This document shows positions 9,259-18,961 of a DNA stretch of 64,000 bases, piece after piece. The position numbers and the translations under genes were made by a program. The notes beneath the pieces are model-generated. The model was not told the origin of the DNA and did not search any database. It saw only the letters and a list, made by a program, of their open reading frames with translations. The stretch comes from Candidatus Nitronauta litoralis (GTDB lineage Bacteria; Nitrospinota; Nitrospinia; Nitrospinales; Nitrospinaceae): NCBI GenBank assembly GCA_015698285.1, contig CP048685.1:2852001-2916000 (forward strand). Reading direction: 5' to 3'. The first letter of the stretch is position 1. Every line of letters starts with the position of its first letter.

Positions 9259-10047
9259 ATGGATATTACAACTTTAATCGGAATCATACTTGGAATCGGC
9301 CTGGTCCTTTGGTCGATTCTCCTGAACAGCGGCCTGGATTTGTTTATCAATCTACCCTCTGCAGCGGTTGTGTTTGGCGGGACAATTGCCGCCACCGGGA
9401 TCGCCTACCCGATGAATGAATTGTTTCGTGTGGCCGGGTTGTTCATCAAAGTGTTCGTGACCAAAAAAACGGATCTTAACCAGCTGATTGAAAGTATGGT
9501 GATGGTCTGTAACGTGGCGCGTAAAGGTGGTGTATTGGCGATCGAGTCTAAACTGAATGAAATCGACAATGATTTTTTGAAGAAAGGTTTGCAGTTCACT
9601 GTAGATGGAAAAGATGAAGCCACCGTGAGTTCCCTGCTTCGTGGAGAAATCAAACAGATTCAGATGTCTCATAAAGATGGCTGGGAAATCATGAATGAAA
9701 TGGGGAAGTTTGCCCCTGCCTTTGGCATGATTGGAACATTGATCGGTCTGGTACAGATGTTATCTGCTTTGGATGATGTCAGCTCGGTGGGCCCCAAAAT
9801 GGCCGTTGCCCTCATCACTACTTTCTACGGTGCATTGTTAGCTAACCTTATTTTCATTCCGATGACTGTCAAACTGAAGCGCCGAAGTGCTGCTGAAGCA
9901 TTGGAGATGAATCTGGTGCTTGAAGGGATTATATTCATCAGGAAGGGAGTCAACCCACGTTTCATGAAAGAAACGCTGGAAACTTACCTGGAAAATGCGC
10001 TTGGAGTTAAGATCAAGAAAGATGATGATGGCGGCGGCAAAAAGTAA
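9259..10047 (+). CDS. motA: Flagellar motor stator protein MotA (proton/sodium channel)
   Basis: 262 residues with four predicted TM helices (about 5-25, 35-55, 150-172 and 183-205). The large cytoplasmic loop lies between helices 2 and 3, and the conserved MotA/PomA helix-3 motif is FAPAFGMIGTLIGLVQML. With MotB it forms the ion-driven stator that turns the flagellar rotor. Length fits the family. It lies 9 bp after the response regulator and 18 bp before motB, so the three form an operon. Ion specificity cannot be decided by eye. Confidence 0.93.
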   Translation: MDITTLIGIILGIGLVLWSILLNSGLDLFINLPSAAVVFGGTIAATGIAYPMNELFRVAGLFIKVFVTKKTDLNQLIESMVMVCNVARKGGVLAIESKLNEIDNDFLKKGLQFTVDGKDEATVSSLLRGEIKQIQMSHKDGWEIMNEMGKFAPAFGMIGTLIGLVQMLSALDDVSSVGPKMAVALITTFYGALLANLIFIPMTVKLKRRSAAEALEMNLVLEGIIFIRKGVNPRFMKETLETYLENALGVKIKKDDDGGGKK

Positions 10048-10065
10048 TGAGGGAGATTAACGGCC

Positions 10066-10869
10066 ATGGCTGAAGAAGAAAGCCCTCCAGCAGAAGAACC
10101 TGAAGAAGAGGAGCACGAGTGCGAAGAGGGGATACCCGCATGGGTCATGACCTTTGCTGATCTGGTTACCCTGCTCATGGTTTTCTTCATTTTGCTTTTT
10201 GCGATGGGAACCATTGAGCAGGAAAAATGGAAGCAGATTAAAGCCTCCCTTAAATCTGCCCTGGGAACAGACGTAATTCCAGAAACCGGTACCCGTGTGG
10301 GGCTTGATGTCATCAAGGATCCTGATGCAAAATTAGATGAGGATACCATTGCCGCAGTAGACGAGGTGGGTGCAATGGTGGCCAAGGAAGTTGAAGAAAT
10401 CGCTTCCGAGGTTGAGGAGTTTGTCTATAAGAATAAGCTGTCCGGCCAGGTCGAGGTGTCGTCGGATGAACGTGGAGCGGTGATAACCATTTCGGATGTA
10501 GTTCTTTTTCCTCCAGGTCGTTCGCGAATGACTTATGCCGGCAAAAAAACCATTGACCAGGTGTTCGACCTCCTTCAACAGTTCAACTACGATGTGCGGA
10601 TTGAAGGCCACACGGATAACAGCCCGATACATACGGAACAGTTCCCCTCCAACTGGGAACTCTCTGCTTCGCGTGCCGCCGATGTGGCAAGGTTGCTTGT
10701 GGAGAACGGATTTCCTCCTGAAAAACTTTCAGTTGTAGGATTCGCAGAATTTCATCCCAAGGTTCCCAATACATCTGCCAAAAACCGGTCGAAGAACCGG
10801 CGCATTGAAATTGTTTATCAGCGCGGTAGTATCCGAGGTAAAATGGTCGACGTGCTACGTCGCCGTTAG
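10066..10869 (+). CDS. motB: Flagellar motor stator protein MotB (OmpA-like peptidoglycan anchor)
   Basis: 267 residues. A strongly acidic N-terminus precedes a single TM helix carrying the ion-binding aspartate (FADLVTLLMVFFILLF). A plug/linker region follows, then a C-terminal OmpA-family domain (IEGHTDNSPI, WELSASRAADVARLL, NRRIEIVYQRG) that binds peptidoglycan. A GGGAG site precedes the ATG. Directly downstream of motA; together they make the stator. No other flagellar gene is in the window. Confidence 0.93.
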   Translation: MAEEESPPAEEPEEEEHECEEGIPAWVMTFADLVTLLMVFFILLFAMGTIEQEKWKQIKASLKSALGTDVIPETGTRVGLDVIKDPDAKLDEDTIAAVDEVGAMVAKEVEEIASEVEEFVYKNKLSGQVEVSSDERGAVITISDVVLFPPGRSRMTYAGKKTIDQVFDLLQQFNYDVRIEGHTDNSPIHTEQFPSNWELSASRAADVARLLVENGFPPEKLSVVGFAEFHPKVPNTSAKNRSKNRRIEIVYQRGSIRGKMVDVLRRR

Positions 10870-10944
10870 TATATTTCTGAGACCAAATTGATTTATAATG
10901 ACCTGCCTGTAAAATAAAAAAGCCATCGCCAGCCTGGTATATTT

Positions 10945-12048
10945 TTGAATAAAGAAAATGAAAAAAAACAGCAGTGGATGCGTCGTGCCATTGATTTGGC
11001 TCGCAAGGCTGAGGGCCGGACTTCTCCAAACCCTATGGTGGGAGCCTTAATTGTCAAACAGGGAAAAGTTCTGGCAGAGGGGTATCATAAGAGGGCGGGT
11101 GGTCCTCACGCAGAAATCGAAGCCTTGAAGAAACTGGGTGAAAAAGCGAAAGGCGCGATACTGATCGTGACCCTCGAGCCCTGCTGCCATGAGGGGAAAA
11201 CTCCACCCTGCACGGATGCCATCATATCGGCTGGAATAAAGGAAGTGGTGATTGGGGTGCGCGATCCAAATCCGCAGGTCCGAGGTAAAGGAATCCGCAA
11301 ATTAAAATCTGCCGGACTAAAAGTTGAATCTGGAATTTTAAAAGAGGAATGCCAGGCTCTCATTAAGTATTTTTCGAAATTTATTCAGTCGGGCAAACCC
11401 TATGTGATCCTGAAATCCGCCGTTTCCCTGGATGGGAAAATTGCCACATCAATCGGAGAATCGAAATGGATCACAGGGCCAAAAGCGAGAAAACGGGTCC
11501 ATCAGATTCGAGCACGGGTTGACGCAATTCTGGTTGGTGCTCAAACGGTAATAAAAGATAATCCAAGGTTGACCGCCCGGCCCACCCCACAAAGCGAACG
11601 CTATCCCATGCGGGTGCTGGTGGACCCAAACCTGAGAGTTCCTTTGAACGCAAATGTTTTCTATAACGCTAAAAAGGAACGGGTTGCGGTTGTCACCCGC
11701 CCCGGTCACCGGGCGCGTAAAAAGTCACTGGAAAAAAAAGGGGTGTTTGTAATTGAAATCCCGGAAAAACGAGGGACGATTCCGTTTAAAAAAGTTTTGG
11801 AAAATCTTGGAAAAATGAATATCGTCAGCCTTCTTGTAGAAGGTGGTGGCGAAACCAGTAGTCGGATTCTCAAAGATGGTGAGGTGGATCAGGTGATGTG
11901 GTTTCTTGCTCCTATATTAATTGGAGGGCGGGATGCTGTCAGTGGTCTTGGGGGTGAGGGAGCTAAAAAATTGAAAGACGCCTGGCGGTTAAAAAAATTA
12001 AAAGTAGAAAAGGTAGGGCACGATATTTTGATCGAAGGGGAACTCTAG
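10945..12048 (+). CDS. ribD: Riboflavin biosynthesis deaminase/reductase RibD
   Basis: 367 residues, bifunctional. The N-terminal cytidine-deaminase-like zinc domain has HAEIEAL and TLEPCCHEGKTPPCTDAI; it deaminates the pyrimidine intermediate. The C-terminal reductase domain (from about residue 150; SLDGKIATS, GAQTVIKDNPRLTAR, LLVEGGGETSS) uses NADPH. The TTG at 10945 is the best start because family members have a few residues before the WM/YYM motif; the next ATG (10978) would trim them. First gene of ribD-ribE-ribBA-ribH-nusB. No FMN riboswitch fits in the 75 bp upstream. Confidence 0.93.
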   Translation: MNKENEKKQQWMRRAIDLARKAEGRTSPNPMVGALIVKQGKVLAEGYHKRAGGPHAEIEALKKLGEKAKGAILIVTLEPCCHEGKTPPCTDAIISAGIKEVVIGVRDPNPQVRGKGIRKLKSAGLKVESGILKEECQALIKYFSKFIQSGKPYVILKSAVSLDGKIATSIGESKWITGPKARKRVHQIRARVDAILVGAQTVIKDNPRLTARPTPQSERYPMRVLVDPNLRVPLNANVFYNAKKERVAVVTRPGHRARKKSLEKKGVFVIEIPEKRGTIPFKKVLENLGKMNIVSLLVEGGGETSSRILKDGEVDQVMWFLAPILIGGRDAVSGLGGEGAKKLKDAWRLKKLKVEKVGHDILIEGEL

Positions 12049-12662
12049 TGTTTACAGGAATTATTGAAAACTGCGGCAGGATTGAAAAAATTGAACGGGA
12101 TGAAAACAGGGCCCGGTTTGTCATTGCTTTTCAGGAGGAGGTCAATGACCTTAAACTGGGAGAAAGTATTGCGGTTAATGGAGTGTGCTTGACTGTGGTG
12201 ACGCATGACAGCGGAACCTTTGCTGTTGACCTATCCACAGAGACTTTGAATAGAACCAGTTTTGACAAGGTGGGTGAAGGCGAAACAGTCAATCTTGAAC
12301 GGTCGCTCACTCCGAACAAAAAAATGAGTGGCCATTTTGTTATGGGTCATGTGGACGCAGTTGGAACTATCAATTCGATGGATCATCAACCGGGAGAAAC
12401 CTTGATCCGGTTCTCGCATCCTCCAGAACTTGCTGCGCATTTCATCGAAAAAGGGTCGGTCGCGGTTGATGGGATCAGTCTCACCGTTTTCGATTGCCGG
12501 GACAACCAGTTCACCGTGTCTATAATTCCGTTTACCTGGGAGCATACCAATCTGAATGAGAAACGCCCCGGGGATTCGGTAAACCTGGAATGTGATATGA
12601 TTGGCAAATACATCCTTAAAGCCTGCGAAACTGTTATGCAGTCAAAGGGAAATGATTCTTGA
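12048..12662 (+). CDS. ribE: Riboflavin synthase alpha chain
   Basis: 204 residues with the two lumazine-binding repeats of the family. The first starts MFTGIIENCGRI with AVNGVCLTV. The second starts GHFVMGHVDAVGTI with VDGISLTV. It dismutates two 6,7-dimethyl-8-ribityllumazine to riboflavin. GTG start overlapping the ribD stop by one base (TAGTG), so translation is coupled. 25 bp before ribBA. Confidence 0.95.
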   Translation: MFTGIIENCGRIEKIERDENRARFVIAFQEEVNDLKLGESIAVNGVCLTVVTHDSGTFAVDLSTETLNRTSFDKVGEGETVNLERSLTPNKKMSGHFVMGHVDAVGTINSMDHQPGETLIRFSHPPELAAHFIEKGSVAVDGISLTVFDCRDNQFTVSIIPFTWEHTNLNEKRPGDSVNLECDMIGKYILKACETVMQSKGNDS

Positions 12663-12687
12663 TGACCAAAAACATCCTGAGGTTTAA

Positions 12688-13908
12688 GTGACAAACACCG
12701 AAAACGCATTTAGTACAATTGAAGAAGCCATTGAGGAGGTAAGGCAAGGGCGGATGATCGTCATTGTCGATGATGAGGACCGTGAGAACGAAGGGGATCT
12801 CATGATCGCCTCGGAAATGGTCACCCCAGAAGCGATAAATTTCATGGCCAAGTATGGTCGCGGATTGATCTGCCTGACTTTGACCGAAGACCGCACGCGT
12901 GAATTGGGGCTCCCTATGATGGTGGATGACAACCAATCACAATTTGGAACCCCGTTTACCGTATCGATTGACGCAAGAAATGGGGTTTCTACGGGTATAT
13001 CAGCAGCAGACCGATCGCATACTATTAGAGTTTCCATGGACCCCAATACCAGGCCTCAGGACCTGGTGATGCCTGGACATGTGTTTCCCCTGCGAGCCCG
13101 CGAAGGCGGTGTTCTTGTTCGTGCAGGTCAAACTGAAGGTTCGGTAGACATTGCCCGACTTGCTGGATTGATTCCTTCAGGGGTGATCTGCGAGATCATG
13201 AATGAAGATGGCACCATGGCGCGGGTTCCAGAGCTCCGGGAGTTTATCAAAAAACACAACTTGAAAATGATCACCATCAAAGACTTGATGGCCTATCGCC
13301 TGCGGCAGGAAACACTGGTTGAAAAAGTTACGAACACACCTCTGCCAACACATTTTGGAGATTTTCATGCCGTGGCATTCCGGAATGTGCTCAATGAACA
13401 AATTCACGTTTGCCTGGTAAAAGGTGATATAGACCCTGATGTGCCGACTCTCGTACGGGTGCATTCACAATGCCTGACAGGGGATGTGTTTGGTTCCTAT
13501 CGGTGTGACTGTGGCGAACAACTCAGCCATTCCCTGGAAATGATTGAGAAAGAAGGTCACGGGGTGCTCCTCTATCTGTACCAGGAAGGGCGCGGAATTG
13601 GCCTGCTGAATAAATTGAAAGCCTATGAACTCCAGGACTCCGGACACGATACGGTACAGGCTAATGAAGCTTTGGGTTTCAAGGCAGATTTGCGTGACTA
13701 TGGAATTGGAGCTCAAATTTTGCATGAGCTTGGTCTTGGGAAAATCCGGATAATGAGTAACAATCCCCGTAAAATAGTGGGGCTGGAGGCTTACGGGCTG
13801 GAATTAATCGAGCGGGTTCCGATTGAAATTTCTCCAAAACAGGAAAACTTGAAATACCTGAAAACGAAACAGAAAAAAATGGGGCATTTGATCCGCAACG
13901 TTAAGTAA
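12688..13908 (+). CDS. ribBA: Bifunctional DHBP synthase / GTP cyclohydrolase II
   Basis: 406 residues. The N-terminal 3,4-dihydroxy-2-butanone-4-phosphate synthase has the acidic metal motif [11 protein letters not shown], then [10 protein letters not shown] and [10 protein letters not shown]. The C-terminal GTP cyclohydrolase II has the zinc cysteines in [20 protein letters not shown] and the loop [10 protein letters not shown]. It supplies both branches of riboflavin synthesis. GTG start with GAGG a few bases upstream. Sits between ribE and ribH in the same operon. Confidence 0.96.
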   Translation: MTNTENAFSTIEEAIEEVRQGRMIVIVDDEDRENEGDLMIASEMVTPEAINFMAKYGRGLICLTLTEDRTRELGLPMMVDDNQSQFGTPFTVSIDARNGVSTGISAADRSHTIRVSMDPNTRPQDLVMPGHVFPLRAREGGVLVRAGQTEGSVDIARLAGLIPSGVICEIMNEDGTMARVPELREFIKKHNLKMITIKDLMAYRLRQETLVEKVTNTPLPTHFGDFHAVAFRNVLNEQIHVCLVKGDIDPDVPTLVRVHSQCLTGDVFGSYRCDCGEQLSHSLEMIEKEGHGVLLYLYQEGRGIGLLNKLKAYELQDSGHDTVQANEALGFKADLRDYGIGAQILHELGLGKIRIMSNNPRKIVGLEAYGLELIERVPIEISPKQENLKYLKTKQKKMGHLIRNVK

Positions 13909-13940
13909 TTTTTTTTATTGTGACTCATTCTGGAAAAGAA

Positions 13941-14420
13941 ATGGTGAATTTGATTGAAGGTGAGGTAAAGGGAGCCGGATGCAAGGTGGCTATTGTGGTC
14001 AGCCGGTTCAATATTTTCATCACCGAAAAGCTGCTGAACAGTGCGCTCGATTGCTTAAAACAGAATGGAGTGTCTGAGGAAGACATAGATGTCGCCTGGG
14101 TGCCCGGAGCTTTTGAAATTCCTCTGACTGCCAAGAAGTTTTGTGAGCGGAATCAATACGGGGCTGTGATATGTCTGGGGGCAGTGATTCGTGGCGCAAC
14201 ACCACATTTTGATTTTGTCGCCGGGGAATGCGCTCGTGGAGTCAGTGCACTAGCCATGAAGTCCTCTACACCGGTTTTATTTGGTGTGTTGACCACTGAT
14301 TCTGTAGAGCAGGCTGAAGAAAGGTCCGGTGGAAAGTCGGGCGGGAATTCTGGAAACAAGGGTTGGGAAACAGCGTTGGCGGCTCTTGAAATGATCAACT
14401 TGTACGAGAAACTGTCTTAA
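13941..14420 (+). CDS. ribH: 6,7-dimethyl-8-ribityllumazine synthase
   Basis: About 159 residues. Family motifs: VVSRFN near the N-terminus, [14 protein letters not shown], and [20 protein letters not shown] with the substrate-binding loop. It forms lumazine from the two riboflavin precursors, usually as an icosahedral or pentameric assembly. The frame is open from a GTG at 13920, but the ATG at 13941 with GGAAAAG just upstream gives the usual compact N-terminus. The C-terminal Gly/Ser-rich stretch ([13 protein letters not shown]) is typical. Three bases separate it from nusB. Confidence 0.95.
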   Translation: MVNLIEGEVKGAGCKVAIVVSRFNIFITEKLLNSALDCLKQNGVSEEDIDVAWVPGAFEIPLTAKKFCERNQYGAVICLGAVIRGATPHFDFVAGECARGVSALAMKSSTPVLFGVLTTDSVEQAEERSGGKSGGNSGNKGWETALAALEMINLYEKLS

Positions 14421-14423
14421 CTT

Positions 14424-14858
14424 ATGGGAAAAAGAAGGTCATCAAGAGAACTCGCCGTAAAATTTTTATATCTTTGTGAATTAAATTCCGGGGAGTGGAA
14501 AGAACAACTGGAGCAATACTGGGAGCGCAATCCCTGTCAAAAAGATATTATTCGATTTTCTGAGGGCTTGCTTGAAAAAGTATTTGAACACCGGGAACAT
14601 GTTGATGTCCTGGTGCAAAAGTTCAGTGATCACTTCGCCCTCTCCCGAATGGGAGTGATCGACCGGAATTTGCTGAGGCTTGCCGTTACGGAAATACTTT
14701 ATTCCCAGGAAACTCCAGCCACGGTTGTGATAAACGAAGCGGTAGAAATTGCCAAGCGGTATGGCAGTGATGAATCACCAGCATTCATCAATGGTGTTCT
14801 GGATAAGATCAAGGGTGAAATAGAGGGTGGTCGCGTTACCACATCGCCTGCCTCCTGA
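14424..14858 (+). CDS. nusB: Transcription antitermination factor NusB
   Basis: 144 residues with the NusB all-helical signature: SSRELAVKFLYLCEL at the start, FSDHFALSRMGVIDRNLLRLAVTEIL in two parts, and AVEIAKRYGSDESPAFINGVLD at the end. It acts in rRNA antitermination with NusE/S10. The ribH-nusB linkage is common across bacteria and supports both calls. Confidence 0.94.
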   Translation: MGKRRSSRELAVKFLYLCELNSGEWKEQLEQYWERNPCQKDIIRFSEGLLEKVFEHREHVDVLVQKFSDHFALSRMGVIDRNLLRLAVTEILYSQETPATVVINEAVEIAKRYGSDESPAFINGVLDKIKGEIEGGRVTTSPAS

Positions 14859-14913
14859 TAGCATTGTTTCCTGAAGGCCTTCTGCTTTCATTTTTTTCGA
14901 AAAAGATCGAAAA

Positions 14914-15660
14914 ATGAAGTACGTCATCATTTCAGATTTGCACAGCAATCTTGAAGCATTGCACGGGTTTCTGGAAGCGTTGGATAGCTTGAAACTCTCA
15001 ACAGGATTTCATTTTGACAAGTTGGTGTGCCTTGGAGATATTGCAGGGTACGGTGCCAACCCTAATGAAGTGATCGCCTGGGTTCGAGAGCATTGTCATA
15101 TCGTGCTTGGGGGCAATCATGATTACGCAGTGGTTGACAAAACCGACGCATCATATTTCAACCAATATGCCTTCGATGCTTGTCAATGGACTTCTGGTGT
15201 ATTGACAGATGAGAACAGGGATTATCTGAAATCACTTTCTGCCAAAGAAGTGCGAGACGAAATTTGCTGGGCTCACTCCTCTCCTTTCGAGCCTGAAGAA
15301 TGGCACTATATTGACAATCGTTACGACGGAATCGATAACTTTCCCCACTTCAAAGAGAAAGTTTGTTTTGTTGGCCATTCGCACCGACCTGTCATTATCG
15401 AGGAAAGGGAGCCGAATAAAGTTCATGAGTATTATGACTCTGATTGGAAGTTAAAAGCAGGGCATCGGTATATTTTCAACGTGGGCAGCCTCGGTCAGCC
15501 TCGGGATGGCAACCCCGATCCGGCCTTCGCCATTTTTGATTCGGATGAAAATACCTATCAGGTGCGGAGGTTCCAATATGATGTCAAAACCGCTCAATCA
15601 AAAATCAAAGCCGCAAGTCTTCCTGCCTATCTATCCGACCGGTTGGCACTTGGAAAATAA
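14914..15660 (+). CDS. Calcineurin-like metallophosphoesterase
   Basis: 248 residues. Metal-binding motifs in order: ISDLHSNLEAL, GDIAGYG, GGNHDY, CWAHSSP and VGHSHRP, the complete set for a two-metal phosphoesterase of the DUF2437/YfcE-like group. Cytoplasmic (no signal peptide). Substrate unknown. It follows nusB by 55 bp and ends just before a promoter for the next unit, so it probably closes the mot/rib transcription block. Confidence 0.87.
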   Translation: MKYVIISDLHSNLEALHGFLEALDSLKLSTGFHFDKLVCLGDIAGYGANPNEVIAWVREHCHIVLGGNHDYAVVDKTDASYFNQYAFDACQWTSGVLTDENRDYLKSLSAKEVRDEICWAHSSPFEPEEWHYIDNRYDGIDNFPHFKEKVCFVGHSHRPVIIEEREPNKVHEYYDSDWKLKAGHRYIFNVGSLGQPRDGNPDPAFAIFDSDENTYQVRRFQYDVKTAQSKIKAASLPAYLSDRLALGK

Positions 15661-15677
15661 GGGATCCTTGTCGTTTG

Positions 15678-15706
15678 TTGACCCTTTTTTTTGAACGTGC
15701 TATAGT
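15678..15706 (+). promoter_or_regulatory. Sigma-70-type promoter for the amidase unit
   Basis: TTGACC at 15678-15683 and TATAGT at 15701-15706 with a 17-bp spacer. The amidase start codon lies 65 bp downstream. It is the best promoter match in this region and falls in the only clear gap between 14424 and 18961. Confidence 0.6.
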
Positions 15707-15770
15707 CAAAAGCGCAATAAATATAATGGTTTAAGTCTAAATTTTTAAGGTTGGATGTTGAGAGGTTCTA

Positions 15771-17600
15771 GTGCCTGTAGTTTCCAAAATTACAAAGTCA
15801 AAAGGGATGGGGATTTTTAAAAGTTTTTTCACTGGAATCCTGATTGCTCTGGTTTGTTTTGTTTCGCCAGAGCCCGGGTTTGCAGCAAAAGGAAAAGCTG
15901 CGAGTCCCGATGCCCTTTACGAGAAAGCCCGAAACTCCTATTATCAGGTGCTCGATTCCCCCACGGCAAAACTGGACCGCCAGAACTGGCTGAAAACAAT
16001 TGCGCTATTTCAGGCAGTAGTGGATCAGTACCCCTCTTCTCATCAGGCTTATAAAGCAACATTCACTCAGGGGTTATTATCCCTGGAAATGAACAAGCTG
16101 AGCGGCAGTGCCGAAGATGAAAACCGAGCCATCGAATACTTTAATCGAGTTGTCACCCGGTTTGCACCGGGAAGATTGACCGATGATGCCCTCATGCATC
16201 AGGCAACACTATTTAAAAACAGGGGGGAGATGGGTGCATCACGTGCACGGCTCCAACTGTTGATTGATAAATTCCCCAAGGGAGATCAGATATCCACGGC
16301 CCGCAAGGAATTGAAGATTCTTTCCAAACTTGCCTCAGTAAAACCCAGCACAACCATTGCGGATAATCCGCCCACACCTTCTGGTAGAAAAAAGGAAGCC
16401 TCAACTGAAACAAAAGTTGATTCGACTCATAGTCATTCCACCCATTCACATGGCAAGGAAATCTCCGGGAAGAAAAAATCAACTGTATCAAAACCCTCTG
16501 CAAGTAAAAAAACTCTGGCGAAAAATGTGCGGTTGTTTGGCCTGGCTTACGAGAATGGAAACCAGATCGCAAGGGTGATGCTTAATGCAGAAGGTCCGGT
16601 CAAGTTTACCCAGCAGCGCCTGGACAACCCGGACAGGGTTCAGGTGACATTCGAAAATGGTACCTGGGACCCCAATATGGAAAAAGTGGTAACGCTGGAG
16701 TCAGGAATATTGACCCACGTGGAGCCGAAAAAAGGAGACAAGAAGTCCTCAATCCTGATGGTTGAGATGACTGGTGCAGGGCCTGTGTCAGTCACGACCA
16801 GGAGTGTTGGGAATCAGTTCGTACTGGAATTTGAAGCGATACAAAAAGCGGCCGAACTCGAACAGGTCATTCCCCGGGCTCCTCCAATTGCGGCAAAACC
16901 TAGAAAGAAAAATGGTAAAACCCTGATTGTTCTGGATCCTGGCCACGGTGGAAAGGACGAGGGTGCCAAGGGGCGAACGGGTATTTTGGAAAAACAGGTT
17001 AACCTTGAAATTTCGAAACGGGTCAGGAAGATTCTGGAAAAACGTTATAAATATCGTGTGGAGTTGACCCGCACTCGGGATACTTTTATTGAATTAAAAG
17101 ATCGTGGTGATCTGGCCAACAAGCTCAATGCAGACCTTTTTGTTTCCATTCATGCCAATGCGGCCCCCCGAAAATCTGCCCGTGGCATTGAAACTTATTA
17201 TCTTGGGGCAGGTGCAGGAGATCGTGCACTTGAAACAGCGGCGCGGGAAAACGGGGAACTGGTGGGGTCTGTTGAAGATGATGAGGTGCAGCAAATACTG
17301 GCCAGCCTTATCAGCACGACAAAAATAAACGAATCCGCCCGGCTTGCAGCTGATGTGCAAAAACGTTTGTCTGGAGTCATGCCCCGAAAATTTTCAAAAG
17401 TACTGGACCTTGGAGTGAAAGAGGGTCCTTTTTATGTTTTGCACCGTACTAATATGCCCAGTATTCTGATTGAAGTCGGCTTTCTCACCAATAAATTTGA
17501 AGAGCGTCGACTGCAGAACACTTCCTACCAATACTGGCTGGCGGAATCCATTGCACAGGGAATCCACCGGTTCATCCGCGAGAAAGGACCCTCCATTTAA
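15771..17600 (+). CDS. N-acetylmuramoyl-L-alanine amidase with TPR and AMIN domains
   Basis: 609 residues. Signal peptide within about residues 13-40 (FFTGILIALVCFVSPEPGFA). TPR/tol-pal-like helical repeats span about 45-185, a low-complexity Ser/His/Lys linker 200-250, and an AMIN domain 255-350 for envelope targeting. Amidase_3 spans about 384-605, with zinc ligands in LDPGHGGKDEG, FVSIHANA and the catalytic Glu in SILIEVGFL. It cleaves the amide between MurNAc and the stem peptide in the periplasm. GTG start; an ATG at codon 13 is an alternative. The following der gene starts 14 bp later. Confidence 0.9.
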   Translation: MPVVSKITKSKGMGIFKSFFTGILIALVCFVSPEPGFAAKGKAASPDALYEKARNSYYQVLDSPTAKLDRQNWLKTIALFQAVVDQYPSSHQAYKATFTQGLLSLEMNKLSGSAEDENRAIEYFNRVVTRFAPGRLTDDALMHQATLFKNRGEMGASRARLQLLIDKFPKGDQISTARKELKILSKLASVKPSTTIADNPPTPSGRKKEASTETKVDSTHSHSTHSHGKEISGKKKSTVSKPSASKKTLAKNVRLFGLAYENGNQIARVMLNAEGPVKFTQQRLDNPDRVQVTFENGTWDPNMEKVVTLESGILTHVEPKKGDKKSSILMVEMTGAGPVSVTTRSVGNQFVLEFEAIQKAAELEQVIPRAPPIAAKPRKKNGKTLIVLDPGHGGKDEGAKGRTGILEKQVNLEISKRVRKILEKRYKYRVELTRTRDTFIELKDRGDLANKLNADLFVSIHANAAPRKSARGIETYYLGAGAGDRALETAARENGELVGSVEDDEVQQILASLISTTKINESARLAADVQKRLSGVMPRKFSKVLDLGVKEGPFYVLHRTNMPSILIEVGFLTNKFEERRLQNTSYQYWLAESIAQGIHRFIREKGPSI

Positions 17601-17614
17601 GGGAGGGTAGAAAC

Positions 17615-18961
17615 ATGGCCCCACCACTGCCCGTCGTGGCAATTATTGGCCGCGCCAACGTTGGTAAATCCACCCTGTTTAACCGATTGGTCGGGGAACG
17701 GCGGTCTATTGTCAATAACCAGTCAGGCGTGACCCGTGACCGAATTTATGGTCAGGTAACTTTTTATAAAAAACCCTTCATGTTGATTGATACAGGTGGG
17801 ATCGATATCGACGGGGGTGGAAAAATCGAGGATATGGTTCTCGTGCAGGGGGATCTTGCATTGGCGGAAGCCGATGTTGTCGTGTTTATTGCTGATGGAC
17901 GACAGGGCTTGACTCCGCAGGATGAAGAAGTAATCCAGAAGCTAAGGAGGTCAGGCAAACCTTTTTACATTGGGGTCAACAAGATCGATTCTCAAAAACA
18001 GGAATTGGACACCAACGAATTCTTCAGATTAGGTCTGGATTCTGTCTATCCTATTTCTGCAGAACATGGGCTCGGGATAGATGATTTGATGTTGCCTTTG
18101 GTTGAAGCATTGCCGTTGCAGGAATCAGAAGAAACAGAACAGGAAGGAATTCGGTTGGCGATCATAGGGCGGCCTAACGTCGGAAAATCGTCACTGATCA
18201 ATCAGTTTCTTGAAAAAGAACGTTGCATTGTTTCCGAAATTCCCGGGACGACCCGTGATTCAGTGGATACGGTTCTTGAATATGAAGACACTACATTTAT
18301 TTTGACCGATACTGCAGGAATCCGGCGTAAGGGGAAAACTCACCAGGTTCTGGAAAAGTTCAGTGTCATAATGTCCCTGAAAGTTTTAGAGCGAAGCGAC
18401 ATCGCGGTTCTACTCATCGATGCGGTTGAAGGAGTCACGGATCAGGATGCAACCATTGCAGGTTATGCGCATGAGGAAGGTCGGGGAGTGATCGTATGTG
18501 TGAATAAATGGGATCTTGCTTATTCGGAAGACCTTGATTGGAAAGAGGTTGAAGCGAGAGTCAGAAACAAATTGAAATTTCTCGAATTTGCACCCATAAT
18601 GCCGGTTTCCGCCAAAACGGGTAAGGGGCTTCAAAGGTTATTACCTGAAGTGGAGAAGGTGTATAAGGAGTACACACGCACCATCACCACATCTCGTTTG
18701 AACGATTGTTTCGCTAAGGCGATACAGAGGCGGCCAATGAGCAGTTTTCGAGGCAAGTTTTTAAAGCTGTTTTATGCAACTCAGATTAAAAGCCGGCCTC
18801 CCACGTTCCAGTGTTTTGTGAATTACCCGGAAGGAATTCACTTTTCCTACGAACGTTATCTCTTAAACAGCCTTCGAAATTCCTTTGGTTTTGAAGGAAC
18901 TCCAATCCGGCTATTATTCGCAAGCCGGCATCCTGGTTCTCGGCGTGAGGGTTCTCGATAA
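17615..18961 (+). CDS. der: Ribosome-assembly GTPase Der (EngA)
   Basis: 448 residues with two tandem G domains. The first has GRANVGKSTLFNRL, DTGG and NKID. The second has GRPNVGKSSLINQF, GTTRDS, DTAG and NKWD. A C-terminal KH-like domain follows. Family length is 430-490. Der acts in 50S subunit maturation. GGGAGGG precedes the ATG. Its 3' end overlaps the beginning of the next frame. Confidence 0.96.
   Translation: MAPPLPVVAIIGRANVGKSTLFNRLVGERRSIVNNQSGVTRDRIYGQVTFYKKPFMLIDTGGIDIDGGGKIEDMVLVQGDLALAEADVVVFIADGRQGLTPQDEEVIQKLRRSGKPFYIGVNKIDSQKQELDTNEFFRLGLDSVYPISAEHGLGIDDLMLPLVEALPLQESEETEQEGIRLAIIGRPNVGKSSLINQFLEKERCIVSEIPGTTRDSVDTVLEYEDTTFILTDTAGIRRKGKTHQVLEKFSVIMSLKVLERSDIAVLLIDAVEGVTDQDATIAGYAHEEGRGVIVCVNKWDLAYSEDLDWKEVEARVRNKLKFLEFAPIMPVSAKTGKGLQRLLPEVEKVYKEYTRTITTSRLNDCFAKAIQRRPMSSFRGKFLKLFYATQIKSRPPTFQCFVNYPEGIHFSYERYLLNSLRNSFGFEGTPIRLLFASRHPGSRREGSR

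Noticed and set aside
10870-10944. FMN riboswitch before ribD
   Set aside because: The gap is only 75 bp and shows no conserved RFN-type helices.
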